Positions 11,601-20,328 of a stretch of 29,893 nt of DNA are shown here, piece after piece. This stretch comes from Protostelium mycophagum (taxonomy: Eukaryota; Evosea; Variosea; Protosteliida; Protosteliaceae). The stretch covers positions 1 through 29,893 of the forward strand of contig MZNV01002779.1 in NCBI GenBank assembly GCA_002081555.1. The letters run 5' to 3'. The position numbers and the translations under genes were made by a program. Positions within the stretch are counted from its first letter, which is position 1. Every line of letters begins with the position of its first letter. Under the pieces are notes generated by a model. It was given only the letters and a program-made list of their open reading frames with translations. It was not told the DNA's origin and did no database searches.

Positions 11601-12783
11601 CAGGACTTGTTGATAAAGCTGAGACATTTATCCGAGAAGCAGCTAGTGTTGACCCACAGAATCCATTACCTCTAGCTATGTTGAGTTTGTTGGACGAACA
11701 AGCTAATTACTCCACCGCTGGGGAGAATTGGAAACGTGCCAACGAGATACACATGAAAGGTGATTGATTAGAACCAATTCATATAGAGATTCACCGACAC
11801 AGACAATAGTAATAAGGATTCGCTCAATATCTTTGTGGCGAGGTATCTCTTAGAGCAAAGATTTGTACAAATGGCAGAATTATTGCTCAATCGTGAGATG
11901 GTTCATACAGGTGCCACCGTGGCACTATCTCTCCTTTATGCTAAATTATTCATTCTAAAGGGCGAATACAATGAAGCTTTATTGCAGGTTTATATCCTTC
12001 ATAGGAATTACCTGAACCCTTTTCAGGTACAAGCTGCAATTAATTCAGAACCAACAAATGCCGATGCCTGGGCTGGTGCTGGAGATGTTTATACACATAT
12101 ACACGGAGAGACAAAACGAGCGACCGAGGCATATGAAAAAGCTGATCTCCTCTATTCCGGTAAATATTAGATATCATACTTATCTTAGCAACTGCAGAAA
12201 TTGATGTTTTGAAACCAAACGTGGCCTTTAGACTCGGACAAGGCTACCTTCAACTAGAGAATTATGCCGCCGCGAAGGCTATTTACTTGAAGATTTCAGA
12301 AAAGTCAGGTGATCTCGCCTTGACGATTCTTGAATGATATATATAGGAAGCGCATATTCATGGCTAGGAGCGGGTATCTGCTGCAGAAAGATGGGTAGTT
12401 ATCATGAAGCTCTTGAAGCTCTTGCGGTAACACCTTCTGAATAGACTGATATTAAATAATGACAGGAAGCGAATATGCAGAATTACAGAGATCCACATGT
12501 TTGGGGACAGATTGTTTTGACTTGCCTTGCTGCTGGAAACTTATCAGAAGCAGAACAAGCATTCCGTGAAGCCATCAAATTTGAACTTAGTGATGCCAGC
12601 CTCCTCAAGTATTGTCCCTTCAATACCATGATTGATTCTAATATTCGTAGGGAGATATCAGAGGCTTTCGAGGCTTCCGGTAGGATTAGCTCCAGCCAGA
12701 AGGCTATAGAAATTTCGACAAAAGTTTCGAGACAACGAAAGTGGAGCTTGGATGATGACAGACACATCAAATCTTACCACTGA
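8615..12783 (+). CDS. CFAP70: Cilia- and flagella-associated protein 70
   Basis: Twenty-one exons give about 1,060 aa (human CFAP70 is 1,121): 8615-8891, 8930-9033, 9079-9150, 9195-9328, 9412-9597, 9640-9764, 9824-9999, 10050-10205, 10289-10401, 10439-10500, 10541-10635, 10728-11006, 11043-11113, 11157-11253, 11295-11456, 11522-11759, 11803-11987, 12027-12159, 12189-12308, 12347-12426, 12466-12783. CFAP70 is an axonemal protein tied to the outer dynein arm region. After a Lys/Glu/Ser-rich N-terminus come beta-rich C2-like regions. A strongly conserved central block follows (EEYKKMFG; FDLNHSGKYFIFKE; FLSDLYVYLIDELHV), then TPR helices to the end (IASKYYQERI; DLWYDYAEFALR; NADAWAGAGDVY). All phases match. 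The last exon contains a 42-nt in-frame stretch that could be spliced out. The start is the first in-frame ATG. Confidence 0.93.
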
Positions 12784-12791
12784 CACCCAAT

Positions 12792-12797
12792 AATAAA
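12792..12797 (+). terminator. Poly(A) signal of CFAP70
   Basis: AATAAA lies nine bases after the CFAP70 stop and 85 bases before the next start codon. Confidence 0.5.
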
Positions 12798-12881
12798 TAT
12801 TTCTTTTTCTCAGAATGAGCGAAATATTAATATATAATATATAGAAATGAAATATTTCATTACCGTTCCTCTCATTTTTTC

Positions 12882-13987
12882 ATGAATTTGGGTCGCAAAA
12901 TTGCTCGCAAATCCTCTCGCTTTCATGAAACACAAACATTCCCCACAATCATGACCACCACAAGAAATCAACACGGACTTGAAGATGTGGACAAAGCATT
13001 GCCAAGCAACAACGAAGAAGTCAGATCTGGTACCCTGTCCACATATCAGATGACAACAATCATTTTTAATGTCAGCGCAAGGACTGTCTTTGGACAGCAA
13101 ATCTATATTACTGGCAATTGTGCTGCTTTGGGAGGTAACCTTTTTCAACATTCTTTTTCCTTCTGAGACATGCAGATTGGGATGTGGATAAGGCAGTACC
13201 CTTGAAAACAGATACACAGAGCTTCCCAACATGGAGTTGCTCTGTTATGCTGCAGTCACATAGCCACGTGGAATACAAGGTTCGAATTCTCAATTTCAGA
13301 ACGAGATGATCCTGACATTCAGAAGTATTTTACAAGAGTAGATAGCGATGAACCCATCTGGGAGGCTTTTTTAAGCAATCGCAAACTCTTCCCAACCTCT
13401 TTATGGACTTTGGTGGATGATGGGCGATTTGGTTTCCTGAAGGAGGAGCGGCGGCACCTCAGCTCAGCCAGTTATGATCAGATAAGCCAGATGCCTGGTG
13501 TAGATGTTACCACACTGAGTACACTTCGGAAGCATCAAGAGGAAGTGGAAACTCAACAGATGGTAGGGGGAATCTTGGTATCAAGCTAAGTTTTCCAGAT
13601 CATTGCCAATTTAGAAAAGAAGGTGGCCTATCTCCAAAGTTCTCTGACATTAATGGACGGACAACAATTGAAGACTTTATCAATTGAACAGTTGAAGGAA
13701 CTTTCTTCGAAGATGAGGAGAGTGGCAGATCAAGCCTCTGAAGTAATGATGAAGAAAATCGAAGAGCGTGCGGACACCAAGTCGAGCGTCAATGAATGGT
13801 CTGTCCAAATTGAATACATACTTTCTTACGACAGTGCAGTGTCACTTGCATGGACAGAAGGATCGATACTATAATCCTCCCTTGTGCACATTTAGTTGTG
13901 TGTCATCCCTGCGCACTTCAACTTTCAGGGAAATGCCCCATGTGTAACATGAAGATTGACTCTCTGCGAAAAGTGTACATGAAGTGA
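12882..13987 (+). CDS. CBM20 starch/glycogen-binding, coiled-coil and RING-finger protein
   Basis: Five exons give 314 aa: 12882-13134, 13176-13279, 13323-13562, 13599-13798, 13840-13987. Residues 58-145 form a CBM20 module: FNVSARTVFGQQIYITGNC, then LGDWDVDKAVPL, PTWSCSV, HVEYKKYFTRV and PIWEAFLSNR. These are the usual aromatic and strand signatures of starch- and glycogen-binding domains. Residues about 185-260 are helical and heptad-like (ANLEKKVAYLQ; IEQLKELSSKMRRV). The C-terminus is a C3HC4 RING with Cys266, Cys269, Cys281, His283, Cys287, Cys290, Cys298 and Cys301, the type seen in E3 ubiquitin ligases. Inferred role: a carbohydrate-targeted E3 ligase, possibly acting on glycogen-bound proteins. 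The pairing recalls the laforin (CBM20 phosphatase) and malin (RING E3) partnership, here in one chain. Three in-frame Met codons precede the CBM20; the first is used. CFAP70 ends 99 bp upstream. Confidence 0.85.
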
Positions 13988-14196
13988 GGGGGGAGTCTTG
14001 AAATTATTTATAAATATCCATATAAGCAGCCTCACTCACATCTATTCTTTCTTGTTTTCTTGATTGGAAACACTCTGTGGTTGCAGCTCAGAAGAGGAAG
14101 GACGACTGAATATTTTTATGAAATCTTTACATTGCTGAAAAACTTTTGTGTTTTTTTCCTTTTTCCTCCGCCCATATCACAAATCACATTACCAAG

Positions 14197-14882
14197 ATGG
14201 GAGACTACGAACAAGTGAAGTTTGAGACAACAATGGGAGATGTTACCTTTGAACTATACTGGGATCATTGTCCAAAAACTTGCAAGAACTTTGCCGAGCT
14301 GGCACGCAGAGGTTATTATGACGGCCTGATCTTCCACCGAATCATCAAAGACTTCATGGCACAAGGAGGTGATCCGACAGGAACGGGAAGAGGAGGAGAA
14401 AGTATATACGGGTGAGTGAACGATCTTTAAAATCAGGATTAATGCATTCGAATTTGGACCTTACAGAATGTAATGGAAGATTCATTTCTGATTATAGTAG
14501 AAAGAAATTCGAAGACGAAGTGATGCCCACACTGAAACATACCGGTGCTGGAATATTATCTATGGCTAATGCAGGACCGAACACAAATGGAAGCCAATTT
14601 TTCATCACTCTAGCACCTTGTCCCTTCTTAGATGGTGGATCTTTGATCAATTTCATTTTTTGATTTTCTTACAAAAAAAGAATATTTACTGTAATCGCAG
14701 GTAAACACACCATTTTTGGGCGAGTATCAACGGGCATGGTCGTGGTGAAACGCATGGGTAATGTACAGACAGGTCGTAATGACAGGTGATCACTCTATTC
14801 TTTTGAGAGGAAAATGGAAACTGATGATTATAGGCCTGTTGAAGAAGTGAAGATCCTGAAGGCTACTGTATTCCGACCTTGA
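14197..14882 (+). CDS. PPIL1: Spliceosomal peptidyl-prolyl cis-trans isomerase PPIL1
   Basis: Four exons give 160 aa (human 166): 14197-14411, 14501-14634, 14701-14785, 14834-14882. It is a single cyclophilin domain. The active-site stretch [19 protein letters not shown] carries the catalytic Arg and Phe, and [17 protein letters not shown] follows. The short linker [15 protein letters not shown] is typical of PPIL1 rather than cyclophilin A. PPIL1 joins the activated spliceosome through SKIP/SNW1 and isomerises proline bonds. One oddity: the Trp before [11 protein letters not shown], a main cyclosporin contact, is Phe here. An AATAAA lies 32 bases after the stop. Confidence 0.95.
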
Positions 14883-14913
14883 TCCAATATAGCTTCTCTT
14901 CGATTGTTCCTGC

Positions 14914-14919
14914 AATAAA
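14914..14919 (+). terminator. Poly(A) signal of PPIL1
   Basis: AATAAA starts 32 bases beyond the PPIL1 stop codon, within an A-rich tail. Confidence 0.5.
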
Positions 14920-15258
14920 TAAAAAATGATAAGACTCTTCCAGTCTATTTGTCACCAAGGGAATTTGAAAATTGAAAGTGCTTTCTTGTGTTGTAGACTG
15001 ACGTAAAAAAAAGGATCGATCTCACTCACATCATTGCGAGGAGGAAGCAGTTCTCTCTCACTCCACAACTGAACACTAGCGACGATATCCGATCATCGTC
15101 AAGAAGGACGTGTGTTCGTCCCTTGCAGAATTCTCGCACTTACATGATGATCTGTTCACAAACACTTCTACTTTGATAGAATAACCAGGAAAAGGACGAG
15201 TTAACATCTCTGGCAAAAGATACAGGCAGGGCGCCGAAAACATCTGAATCAGCCAAAG
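14920..15258. other. Intergenic region PPIL1-R3HDM-like gene
   Basis: No recognisable exon lies here. The part from 15181 to 15258 is open in one frame and Lys/Glu-rich, so a longer N-terminus through an upstream exon is possible. That frame has a stop immediately upstream and no ATG, so the ATG at 15259 is preferred. Confidence 0.45.
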
Positions 15259-18200
15259 ATGGTGAGATCAACAAGAAGATCAAAAATAATCCAACATATA
15301 GTTTCGAGTGAATTTCCCAAACCAAATCGAGGAAAGGACTTTGGCAGTTAATGAGGACACATCAAATACAAGAAATGAACAGGTGGATAATAATATCTTC
15401 TTTCTCACCCATCATGACTAATAACAGGCGGGGAACCCAGCAGATGAAGACACATCTGGAGAGGTAAATTCTCTTTTCCAAATAAATCTTTCCCGCCCAC
15501 GCCCGTTTTGAATCTCGAGTAGGCAAGCGCCATAGAGGGCTTCCAAATAGATCAGTTTCTCATGAATGCTTTGGTTAATTCCAGAGATCGCCTGACCATC
15601 CTCAAATTGGATAGTGAGTTGGAAAAGTTTGTCAATAATCCAAGGTGACAATCATTGGTCTATTTCTAATATTCCTGTCAAGTCTTATCTACTCATATCA
15701 AGTTAACTGAAAGAGCAGGTTGACCAAGATATTATTGCCTCCACAATCTTCCTATCAAAGGCTTATAGTTCATAGAGTCGCTCAATATTTTGGACTTGAA
15801 CATACTGTTGTAGAGCAGGAGCCAGGGAAGAGGGCAGTGTCTTTACAGAAGACTTCAGAATCAAGAGTGTGAGTCATTTCTTCATTATGACTACAAATAA
15901 ATATTAAAAAATTGAGAAGAATTGTATATCAAATACTTACCACAATAGTCCAATCATAAGATTTTCAGACCTAGTAGAACAACCAGAAGTACAATCTACA
16001 AACAAGTCATTCAAGATTATGAGGCGCAATCAATTGGGGCAACTCAGTCAAGAGAAGGTGAACAATGACCAAAATACACACACTAGCGCTCCGACGCTTG
16101 AACCCGCTCCTTTAAAGGTGAGAAATTAAACAAGACGCAACAAAACTACTGGCGAACATGTCTCAGTGCGATTCAAAATTAAAAAAATTTATTCGAGACT
16201 TGGAAGGTTTTAACAGAAAAATTAGAGAAACAACATGGAGAGTTTGCAAGTGTATAGCACTCGTCCACCACAAGCATCAAATATGACCTTGGAAGAGAGG
16301 GAAGAGGAGTACGCCAAAGCGAGGCTAAGAATTTTCGGTCCAGAAAAAGAGCCCACTTCCGAAGAATTGGTAAGGATTTATCACAAGTTAGAAAGCTGGA
16401 CGAAATTTTTTAAGTTTTCAGACGGAACAAAATGCCTTAGATATCGCCGTAGCTGATGCTACCGCATCTATAAGTGAGTCCATCCGTCTATTTATATTAT
16501 TAATATCTATCAGGTCTCACAGAAAATAAGAATAAACCCATTGCTACCATTGTAAAGAAACCTGAAGAATCTTTCTCCTCAAATTTTTCAACGAATCCGA
16601 ATAAGGTGGTGGGCAGGGGAACACCGCCAGCAACATCATCTCCTGTCCCTCTTAAATTCAGCAACAACCCACCCGGCTTCATTCCACGTCACAATTACCC
16701 TCAGTTTCCACCTCAAGGTATTTCCTACTATCTTCATCAACTTCTATAGACTGAAAAACAATAGGAGCACAGGTTGATCCTGTAGCGTCGACGTTTATTC
16801 CTGGTGGATCTCCATGGGGGACAGGGGGAAAAGGATTTGATACGATGGGAATATTCAATGTACCCGTACCTTATTATACTTCTGGCAGGTGCGACATATC
16901 CATCACATCTTCTGTCAAGATTCTATCAGATTGCAGAAGCTTAAATGATTTGATAGGCCTTTTCCTGGAGGATTTGTCCCTTATCCCTTCGGAAACATTC
17001 AAGAAGAGTTCCCTCAAGTATCATCCTCATCTCAAAGGACGAACCGAAACTCTGGAAATTTCACAGAGAAGCACAAGGTGATGATGTTGATGTGTGTGTC
17101 ATAACGCGATTAGGAAAAACACACGGAGGACCCAATATTGTCAATGGATACCCAAGATCATCCTTTTTACATCAAGCCAGATCTATCGAAGCCAGATCTA
17201 TTGAAATCAGACTCACGAAAGAAGGTCACGATCTTTTGGGTGTATTTCGCTGATCATTTCAGGGAAATACACAAGCACCATCACCGGCTGTGACGCAGAG
17301 AAATCCTACGACAACTCGCAATAACCAGGCGCAACAGCAACAGCAACAGCATCAACAAGGAATCAATTACTACAGAAACTCCCCCTATGTTTACTATCCG
17401 CAATGTGAGCGAGCAGTCGATTTACTTAGTTTCTATTTTCATATTGTTGATACTTTTAAATGTGCAACGACTGATAATATCTACAGCTGCAACTTCCAAT
17501 GATTCTGACAATTCGAATGTCGAAAATACGGAGAACAATTCTGCTTGGCCCATGTACAACCAGGCTTTCCACAATAGTCCAGTAATGATGACATCATCAC
17601 CCTTCATGTCTCCAGCACCCTCCCAGGGTTACCCCCTACTCACCTCTCTCCCTCACGGCACTTTTTACGTCCAGCCCACCATCGGAAATGTTCCTGGGAG
17701 CAACTCTGTTCCTGGAACAATATATATCAATAGTGATGATTATCAGAGGAGACCAACAAAGCCCTCCGCTGCTCTCTTTGACCCCAACGCCCCCACACCT
17801 GAGGTACCCCTCCCTCTATTACAACTCCTTATGTCTCTAGGCAACCCCCAAAACACGATCCACAATGTCATCTGGTCCCATCCTACCTGTTGATAGGGAA
17901 ATTGTCACCGGTGCATCGATCTACAACCCGTATAATAGCTCCTTATATGGGGGTCTCAACACCAACCCTCCCCTGAAGAATTCCTTGAACAGCTTCTACA
18001 TCTCCCATATCTTAGAGGTATGAATACTACCCGTGAATGTTGAATAATAATGAAAGGTACTGGGTGATGAGGAGGATGCTTCAGAAGAGTTGAGAACGAT
18101 GGATGCAACCGTCAAATCTATCGACACCAAGACAGTAATTGCCGTTTTCAAGAACGCCCCTGCCGCCTCCTCAACCATGACCAAGATAAACGCGCGGGAG

Positions 18201-18338
18201 ATTTCAAATTTCCGACTTAGGTGAGTTGTTTGTAGTGTGAACCCAACTGATGATGGAAGACCTTGGAAAGTGGTACTCACAGCAAGTATCACAACAGAGA
18301 ATAGCATCGCTTCACCACTCCTCTCCACCCACCAATAA
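15259..18338 (+). CDS. R3H- and SUZ-domain RNA-binding protein (R3HDM/encore family)
   Basis: Seventeen exons give 731 aa: 15259-15307, 15348-15382, 15428-15463, 15523-15644, 15719-15868, 15949-16117, 16226-16369, 16422-16473, 16514-16717, 16765-16888, 16957-17077, 17114-17224, 17263-17404, 17487-17803, 17841-18017, 18057-18220, 18260-18338. The R3H domain (residues about 45-150) has SSYQRLIVHRVAQYFGLEH, with the Arg-x3-His signature, and ends in RFSDLVEQPE. A SUZ motif, TLEEREEEYAKARLRIFG, lies near residue 210. The rest is Pro-, Asn- and Gln-rich, with a Gln run at about 17331-17350. R3HDM1/2, ARPP21 and fly encore share this order; they are cytoplasmic mRNA-binding proteins. Exon 7 has an alternative acceptor nearby. 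The stop sits inside an AATAAA and is 20 bp from the stop of the convergent neighbour. Confidence 0.88.
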
Positions 18339-18339
18339 A
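18334..18339 (+). terminator. Poly(A) signal overlapping the stop of the R3H-SUZ gene
   Basis: AATAAA spans 18334-18339 and the TAA stop is 18336-18338. Cleavage 10-30 nt downstream would fall at or inside the coding end of the opposite-strand gene. Confidence 0.5.
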
Positions 18340-18347
18340 TCTTGAGA

Positions 18348-18357
18348 TTTATTTATT
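18348..18357 (-). terminator. Poly(A) signals of the ABM-fold gene
   Basis: Two overlapping AATAAA hexamers on the minus strand (18348-18353 and 18352-18357) follow the stop codon directly. Cleavage would occur inside the last exon of the + strand R3H-SUZ gene. Confidence 0.5.
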
Positions 18358-18358
18358 T

Positions 18359-19133
18359 TCAGAAATAGCCGCTGTCGTTTTCTTGGTATTCTTTGAGTGC
18401 TACACTGGTGGCCAAAGCTCTCATCTTTGGCCCATTGTCTTTGTACACTTGTCCTCCTACGTGGGTCTCTCTCAACGCTTTCTCGGTGAGATACCTCTCA
18501 AAGACGACGATCTCAGTGGGATCAGTGCTGCTCTTCAAGACGACGTAAGTGAGCGCCTCAGGCTCATTTTGATGAACGTCATCGGCCAATCGGGTTAAGA
18601 GAGCGAGGGCGGCGTCTCTGTCCTCTGGCCCCTTAGTGTGGATGGTGGCGATCAAGGTAACAGCAGGTTTCTGCGGAATGAGAAGTTGTCCCAAAGTTTT
18701 AGCATACCTTTCCTGCGGCACCTTCGCGCTCTACGAATCCGGATACCTCCTCATAGAAGGGCACAAACAGCTCGCCATTAAACAGATTTTCTTCCTTCAC
18801 TTTGGCCGAGAAAGCCTGGAATGCTTCTGTTTGTACGTGCTTGGTCTGGAGCTCCTCTTTGGTCAGTTGATATCTGATGATCGTTTAGCTCATGCTTCTC
18901 TTCAGAAGACCCACTGTTCAAAACCATAGATCTTGAAATCGGATGGGTCTGTGGAATGGTAAAAAGAGTACGGCTTGCAGAATCCTTTCTGCTTCACAAT
19001 TTGTGCTAAATCTTTAAGCAAAATGTTTACCTACAGACATAAATCAGTTGCATTTTTTGGGCTCTGTAACACTTACTCTGTCACGAGATTCCTGTGAGTG
19101 GGTGGGGAGGACAGGGATGATAATGAAGGTCAT
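18359..19133 (-). CDS. Two-domain ABM-fold (dimeric alpha/beta barrel) protein
   Basis: Four exons on the minus strand give 216 aa: 19133-19077, 19030-18915, 18873-18708, 18670-18359. Each half looks like an antibiotic-biosynthesis-monooxygenase (ABM) ferredoxin-like domain. The first half runs MTFIIIPVL to LTKEELQTKHVQTEAFQAF. The second runs KPAVTLIATIHTKGPEDRD, then YVVLKSSTDPTEIVVFERY and LRETHVGGQVYKD. The motif of a strand, then an acidic-aromatic strand, then a helix with a His is common to ABM proteins. These act on quinones or haem, or have unknown roles, so no substrate can be named. Two fused domains would form an intramolecular version of the usual dimer. The gene is divergent from the GST (204 bp between starts). 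Confidence 0.75.
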
Positions 19134-19336
19134 TCTTGTTTCTGGTGCGGAAGATTTTTGTGTTGTGTGAATTGTCGTTTCTGTTGACGAGGGACAGTTC
19201 GTCAACACACCGCGGAGATCGCGAATATCTGGTGGGCCGCGGGAATATATTGCAATACAACGCGCCAATTTGATTGCTTCCACGTCACGGGGATGTTGAC
19301 ACTTTGCAAAACCAAACCATCAGTTTTTTTCAAAAG
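19134..19336. promoter_or_regulatory. Shared divergent promoter region, ABM-fold gene / GST
   Basis: The two start codons face away from each other and are 203 bp apart, so both promoters must lie here or overlap the first exons. I see no clear TATA box. The call rests on gene layout alone. Confidence 0.4.
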
Positions 19337-20201
19337 ATGGCCGATACACCCCAGCTGCATTATTTTGACATTAGAGGACTTGGAGGTGTGTATGTACTGT
19401 GAGGTCCTTTAATGCTCAAGGATCCCAGAGCACTTCCGCTTGTTGTTTGAAGACGCCGGTGTGAAGTACGATGATGTTCGCTTCTCTGGCAGTGAATGGG
19501 GAGCAGGAAAGAAGCAGGAGTACATCTCTAAAGGTCTGGCACCTTATGGACAAGTCCCAGCTGTTGTTGTGAACGGAAAGGTGAGTTGCTTCAGATTCAT
19601 GTTGTCTAAGGACTTCAGACCCACGTGCAGACTGGTGCTACACTGCGTTATCTAGGTTCTCTCCATGGTAAGAAAGGAACCTTTCATCAGGCCTAACTCT
19701 TCTCAGGGTACAATGGCAGCACTCCTGAAGAGAATTACCGCATTGATGTCGCCTTAGATCTCATCCAAGATTGGCGTCGTCCTTATGGACAGCTGGTCTA
19801 CCAATCCAAGGATTTTGTGAGTTTTTGATGCTTGATTTGAGACACCACTGATTGTTGGAAAGGAGGCTGAGAAGAAGACTTACATACCCACTGCCCAGAA
19901 GTTTGCTGGATACTTCGAAAACTTTTTGAAAGAGGGAACAGACAAGGGTGCCAGTTTCGTCATCGCTGATAAGTTCACCATCGCTGACATTGCCCTTTGG
20001 TACGAAGTTTCTCTCCCCATTTCTTCTAAATCATTCAGGGAGATGCTTGACATTCAATTGAAAATTGATGCCACTCTGTATGACAATTTCCCTACCTTGA
20101 AAAGTTATTACCAGAGAGTCGCGGCAAGACCAAACATTGCCGCCTATATTTCTTCTGGAAGAAGACCCGCCAGAGTGAATAACACTCCCAACGGAAGCTA
20201 A
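19337..20201 (+). CDS. Glutathione S-transferase, sigma-like
   Basis: Six exons give 219 aa: 19337-19385, 19429-19580, 19619-19667, 19707-19816, 19863-19999, 20039-20201. The N-terminal thioredoxin-fold domain begins QLHYFDIRGLGEHFRLLFED; Tyr9 is the expected catalytic residue. APYGQVPAVVVNGK contains the cis-Pro, and VQTGATLRYLG is the glutathione-binding QS-type turn with Thr for Ser. The C-terminal helical domain carries FTIADIALWEMLDIQL and AARPNIAAYISSGRRP. Such enzymes conjugate glutathione to electrophiles in the cytosol; some sigma-class members make prostaglandin D2. Class assignment among sigma, mu and pi is not firm from sequence reading alone. Exon 3 is placed at 19619 because this restores the VQTG turn and keeps a 38-nt intron. 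Confidence 0.92.
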
Positions 20202-20278
20202 ACAACATAAAGATGTTCAAATCCATCAATTTATTGCTGGCTTGATTTTGTTTTTTTAGTTTTAAAATTCAAAAATTT

Positions 20279-20284
20279 AATAAA
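20279..20284 (+). terminator. Poly(A) signal of the GST gene
   Basis: AATAAA lies 77 bases after the GST stop and 39 bases before the end of the convergent KUP coding region. Confidence 0.55.
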
Positions 20285-20322
20285 GTGCGGAGAACAACTC
20301 GCTCCCTCCTGTCCAATTGTCC

Positions 20323-20328
20323 TTTATT
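20323..20328 (-). terminator. Poly(A) signal overlapping the KUP stop codon
   Basis: On the minus strand AATAAA covers 20328-20323 and the TAA stop is 20326-20324, so the two overlap by three bases. Confidence 0.5.
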
